DNA from: a bacterium
GTDB lineage: Bacteria > Electryoneota > RPQS01
Length of the DNA stretch: 5,754 nucleotides
Assembly: GCA_016702305.1 (NCBI GenBank)
Contig: JADJEH010000012.1
Coordinates: 1 to 5,754, forward strand
Direction of reading: 5' to 3'
Shown: one piece after another, positions 5,124-5,754 of the stretch
How positions within the stretch are numbered: position 1 is the first letter of the stretch
Layout: every line of letters begins with the position of its first letter
Translations under genes and position numbers: made by a program
The notes under the pieces: generated by a model
Databases searched by the model: none
What the model was told of the DNA's origin: nothing
What the model saw: the letters and a program-made list of their open reading frames with translations, nothing else

Positions 5124-5133
5124 AAAAGCGTGA
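5089..5133 (+). CDS. 14-aa micro-ORF, a truncated copy of the gene start at 5694
   Basis: The ORF reads MIHIRNCTDGRVKA and stops. Its first 35 bases match the start of the gene at 5694 at 31 positions. It overlaps its neighbours on both sides (ATGA with the 107-aa gene, GTGA with the cysteine-rich ORF). It may be the stump of a gene interrupted by the AT-rich segment, or a coupling mini-gene. Real translation is uncertain. Confidence 0.4.
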   Translation: MIHIRNCTDGRVKA

Positions 5134-5754
5134 AAGTGTTCTCAGACTATACCGATGAGTCTTACTGTGCCGGCAAAACGTCGTTTGAAGTTTATGCGTG
5201 CGACGTTTGCGGACATTGCGAGCTTATAGAGTCATCGATAACGTCAGAATGGAATCATGAACAGCAATCATGGGTGATGGGATTCCACAATTTTTGGGAA
5301 GATGCGTTTCACGGGCGAAAAACATCCATTTGTTGGCGTGAACTTCCCGAACACGTATGCAATGAGTGTCAACGGAAGCATTACAGGTGGATTCTTGTCC
5401 TTAGAGACATCACCGAATGCTTCTATGCGTTAAACCAACTGGAGAAAGCAATCCGTGAAAAACGAAATCAAAACAACGGGCGATCTACGCACACTGCTGG
5501 CCAACTGTGCAAAAGCTGTGGCGCAAGGCACGATGGACATTCCGCGAGCGGAAGCATTGCACAAGCTCGCCAAGAACATAACCGAGTCTTTGTATTCCGA
5601 AACAAAGATCGCGATGTTCAGGCACGAAGTCGAACAGCCGTGCGAGAGTTTGGAGAACTCGCAATCGGCAACCTTCCTTTGACGGGGCGTGACATGATCC
5701 CCATCCACAACTGCGCAGACGGCCGCGTCACGGAGCCGGGCCTGCACCGGATGA
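5130..5754 (+). CDS. Cysteine-rich, probably zinc-binding protein (no stop before the window end)
   Basis: From GTG 5130, which overlaps the TGA of the 14-aa ORF (GTGA), the frame stays open for 208 codons to the window end. The convincing part is the first ~110 codons. It has two C-x-x-C knuckles, CDVCGHC (residues 24-30) and CNEC (77-80), separated by an aromatic-rich stretch (SWVMGFHNFWEDAF), as in a zinc ribbon or treble clef. A helix follows (ITECFYALNQLEKAIREK). Beyond about 5455 a different frame is clearly coding, so this protein's true end is probably near there and its stop has been lost, or the genes overlap. TGA at 5456-5458 in another frame would be the natural coupled stop. The base composition is lower in GC than in neighbouring genes. 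The family is not recognised. Confidence 0.45.
   Translation, partial: MKVFSDYTDESYCAGKTSFEVYACDVCGHCELIESSITSEWNHEQQSWVMGFHNFWEDAFHGRKTSICWRELPEHVCNECQRKHYRWILVLRDITECFYALNQLEKAIREKRNQNNGRSTHTAGQLCKSCGARHDGHSASGSIAQARQEHNRVFVFRNKDRDVQARSRTAVREFGELAIGNLPLTGRDMIPIHNCADGRVTEPGLHRM
5455..5682 (+). CDS. Small phage protein of unknown function (75 aa)
   Basis: From GTG 5455 it begins MKNEIKTTGDLRTLLANCAK and continues AVAQGTMDIPRAEALHKLAK, then NITESLYSETKI. This matches the general pattern of a widespread small phage protein: TT-x-DLR at the start, then G-x-(M/V)D-x-x-(R/K)A, a KLA helix and an S-x-YSE/SE-x-K helix. No function is established to my knowledge. GGAG lies 10 bases upstream of the GTG. 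The last residues (PCESLENSQSATFL) look unlike the rest, whereas another frame there reads REFGELAIGNLPL, so a late frameshift is possible. Confidence 0.65.
   Translation: MKNEIKTTGDLRTLLANCAKAVAQGTMDIPRAEALHKLAKNITESLYSETKIAMFRHEVEQPCESLENSQSATFL
5694..5728 (+). repeat. 35-bp imperfect direct repeat, copy 2
   Basis: This is the partner of the repeat at 5089-5123, with four mismatches. It lies at the right edge of the AT-richer segment. Confidence 0.8.
5694..5754 (+). CDS. Start of a hypothetical gene (partial, runs off the window)
   Basis: ATG 5694 is preceded by GGGG at 5684-5687, six bases upstream, and follows the TGA of the 75-aa gene by 11 bases. It reads MIPIHNCADGRVTEPGLHRM before the window ends. 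Its first 12 codons are a near copy of the 14-aa ORF at 5089. The function cannot be judged. Confidence 0.5.
   Translation, partial: MIPIHNCADGRVTEPGLHRM

Noticed and set aside
1..5754. tRNA, rRNA, integrase, att site, insertion sequence or toxin-antitoxin pair
   Set aside because: I looked on both strands and saw no cloverleaf, transposase, integrase motif or terminal inverted repeats that would support any of these.

Overview
The window looks like the early/accessory region of a temperate phage or prophage from a high-GC proteobacterium. A Burkholderia- or Xanthomonas-like host is a guess from base composition and gene style only. The evidence is tightly packed small genes with 1-4 base stop/start overlaps, a Cro-type repressor, an orphan beta-class DNA methyltransferase, ParB-like proteins, and no structural or housekeeping genes. 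No tRNA, rRNA, CRISPR array, transposase or integrase was found.

Layout. A divergent promoter region lies near 3658-3803, with a good sigma70-like promoter facing each way. Reading leftward on the minus strand from 3657 to 1 are: a 64-aa helical protein; a DNA methyltransferase carrying a 21-bp tandem repeat and a frameshift; a 64-aa Cro-like repressor; a 58-aa protein; a hairpin; a 317-aa protein with a ParB-like signature; a 276-aa ParB-domain protein whose gene contains two abutting perfect palindromes; and the start of a paralogue of the 58-aa protein, cut by the window edge. Almost every junction is an ATGA, GTGA or TGATG overlap, so this is probably one translationally coupled operon.

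Reading rightward on the plus strand from about 3804 to the end are small phage proteins of unknown function: 56, 112 and 62 aa, a broken gene of about 55 aa, a 107-aa protein, and a 14-aa micro-ORF. After these comes a clearly AT-richer segment (about 5120-5690; two sampled 60-base lines are 42% and 45% GC, against 72% in a line near 4021). It carries a cysteine-rich ORF and a 75-aa phage-type protein, and it is bracketed by two imperfect copies of the same gene start.

How the genes may work together (inference): the Cro-like protein could act on the divergent promoters, the methyltransferase could modify phage DNA, and the ParB-like pair could act on DNA, possibly through the palindromes in the gene.

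A striking feature is the number of reading-frame lesions: a 1-base deletion in the methyltransferase, an in-frame TAA at codon 4 of the first rightward gene, an extra base in the gene at 4579, and a possible one at 4001/4044. This points to a decaying prophage or to indel errors in the sequence. I see no clearly new multi-gene system. The best candidates for something unusual are the palindrome pair inside the ParB-like gene, the variable heptad tract in the methyltransferase, and the AT-rich cassette.
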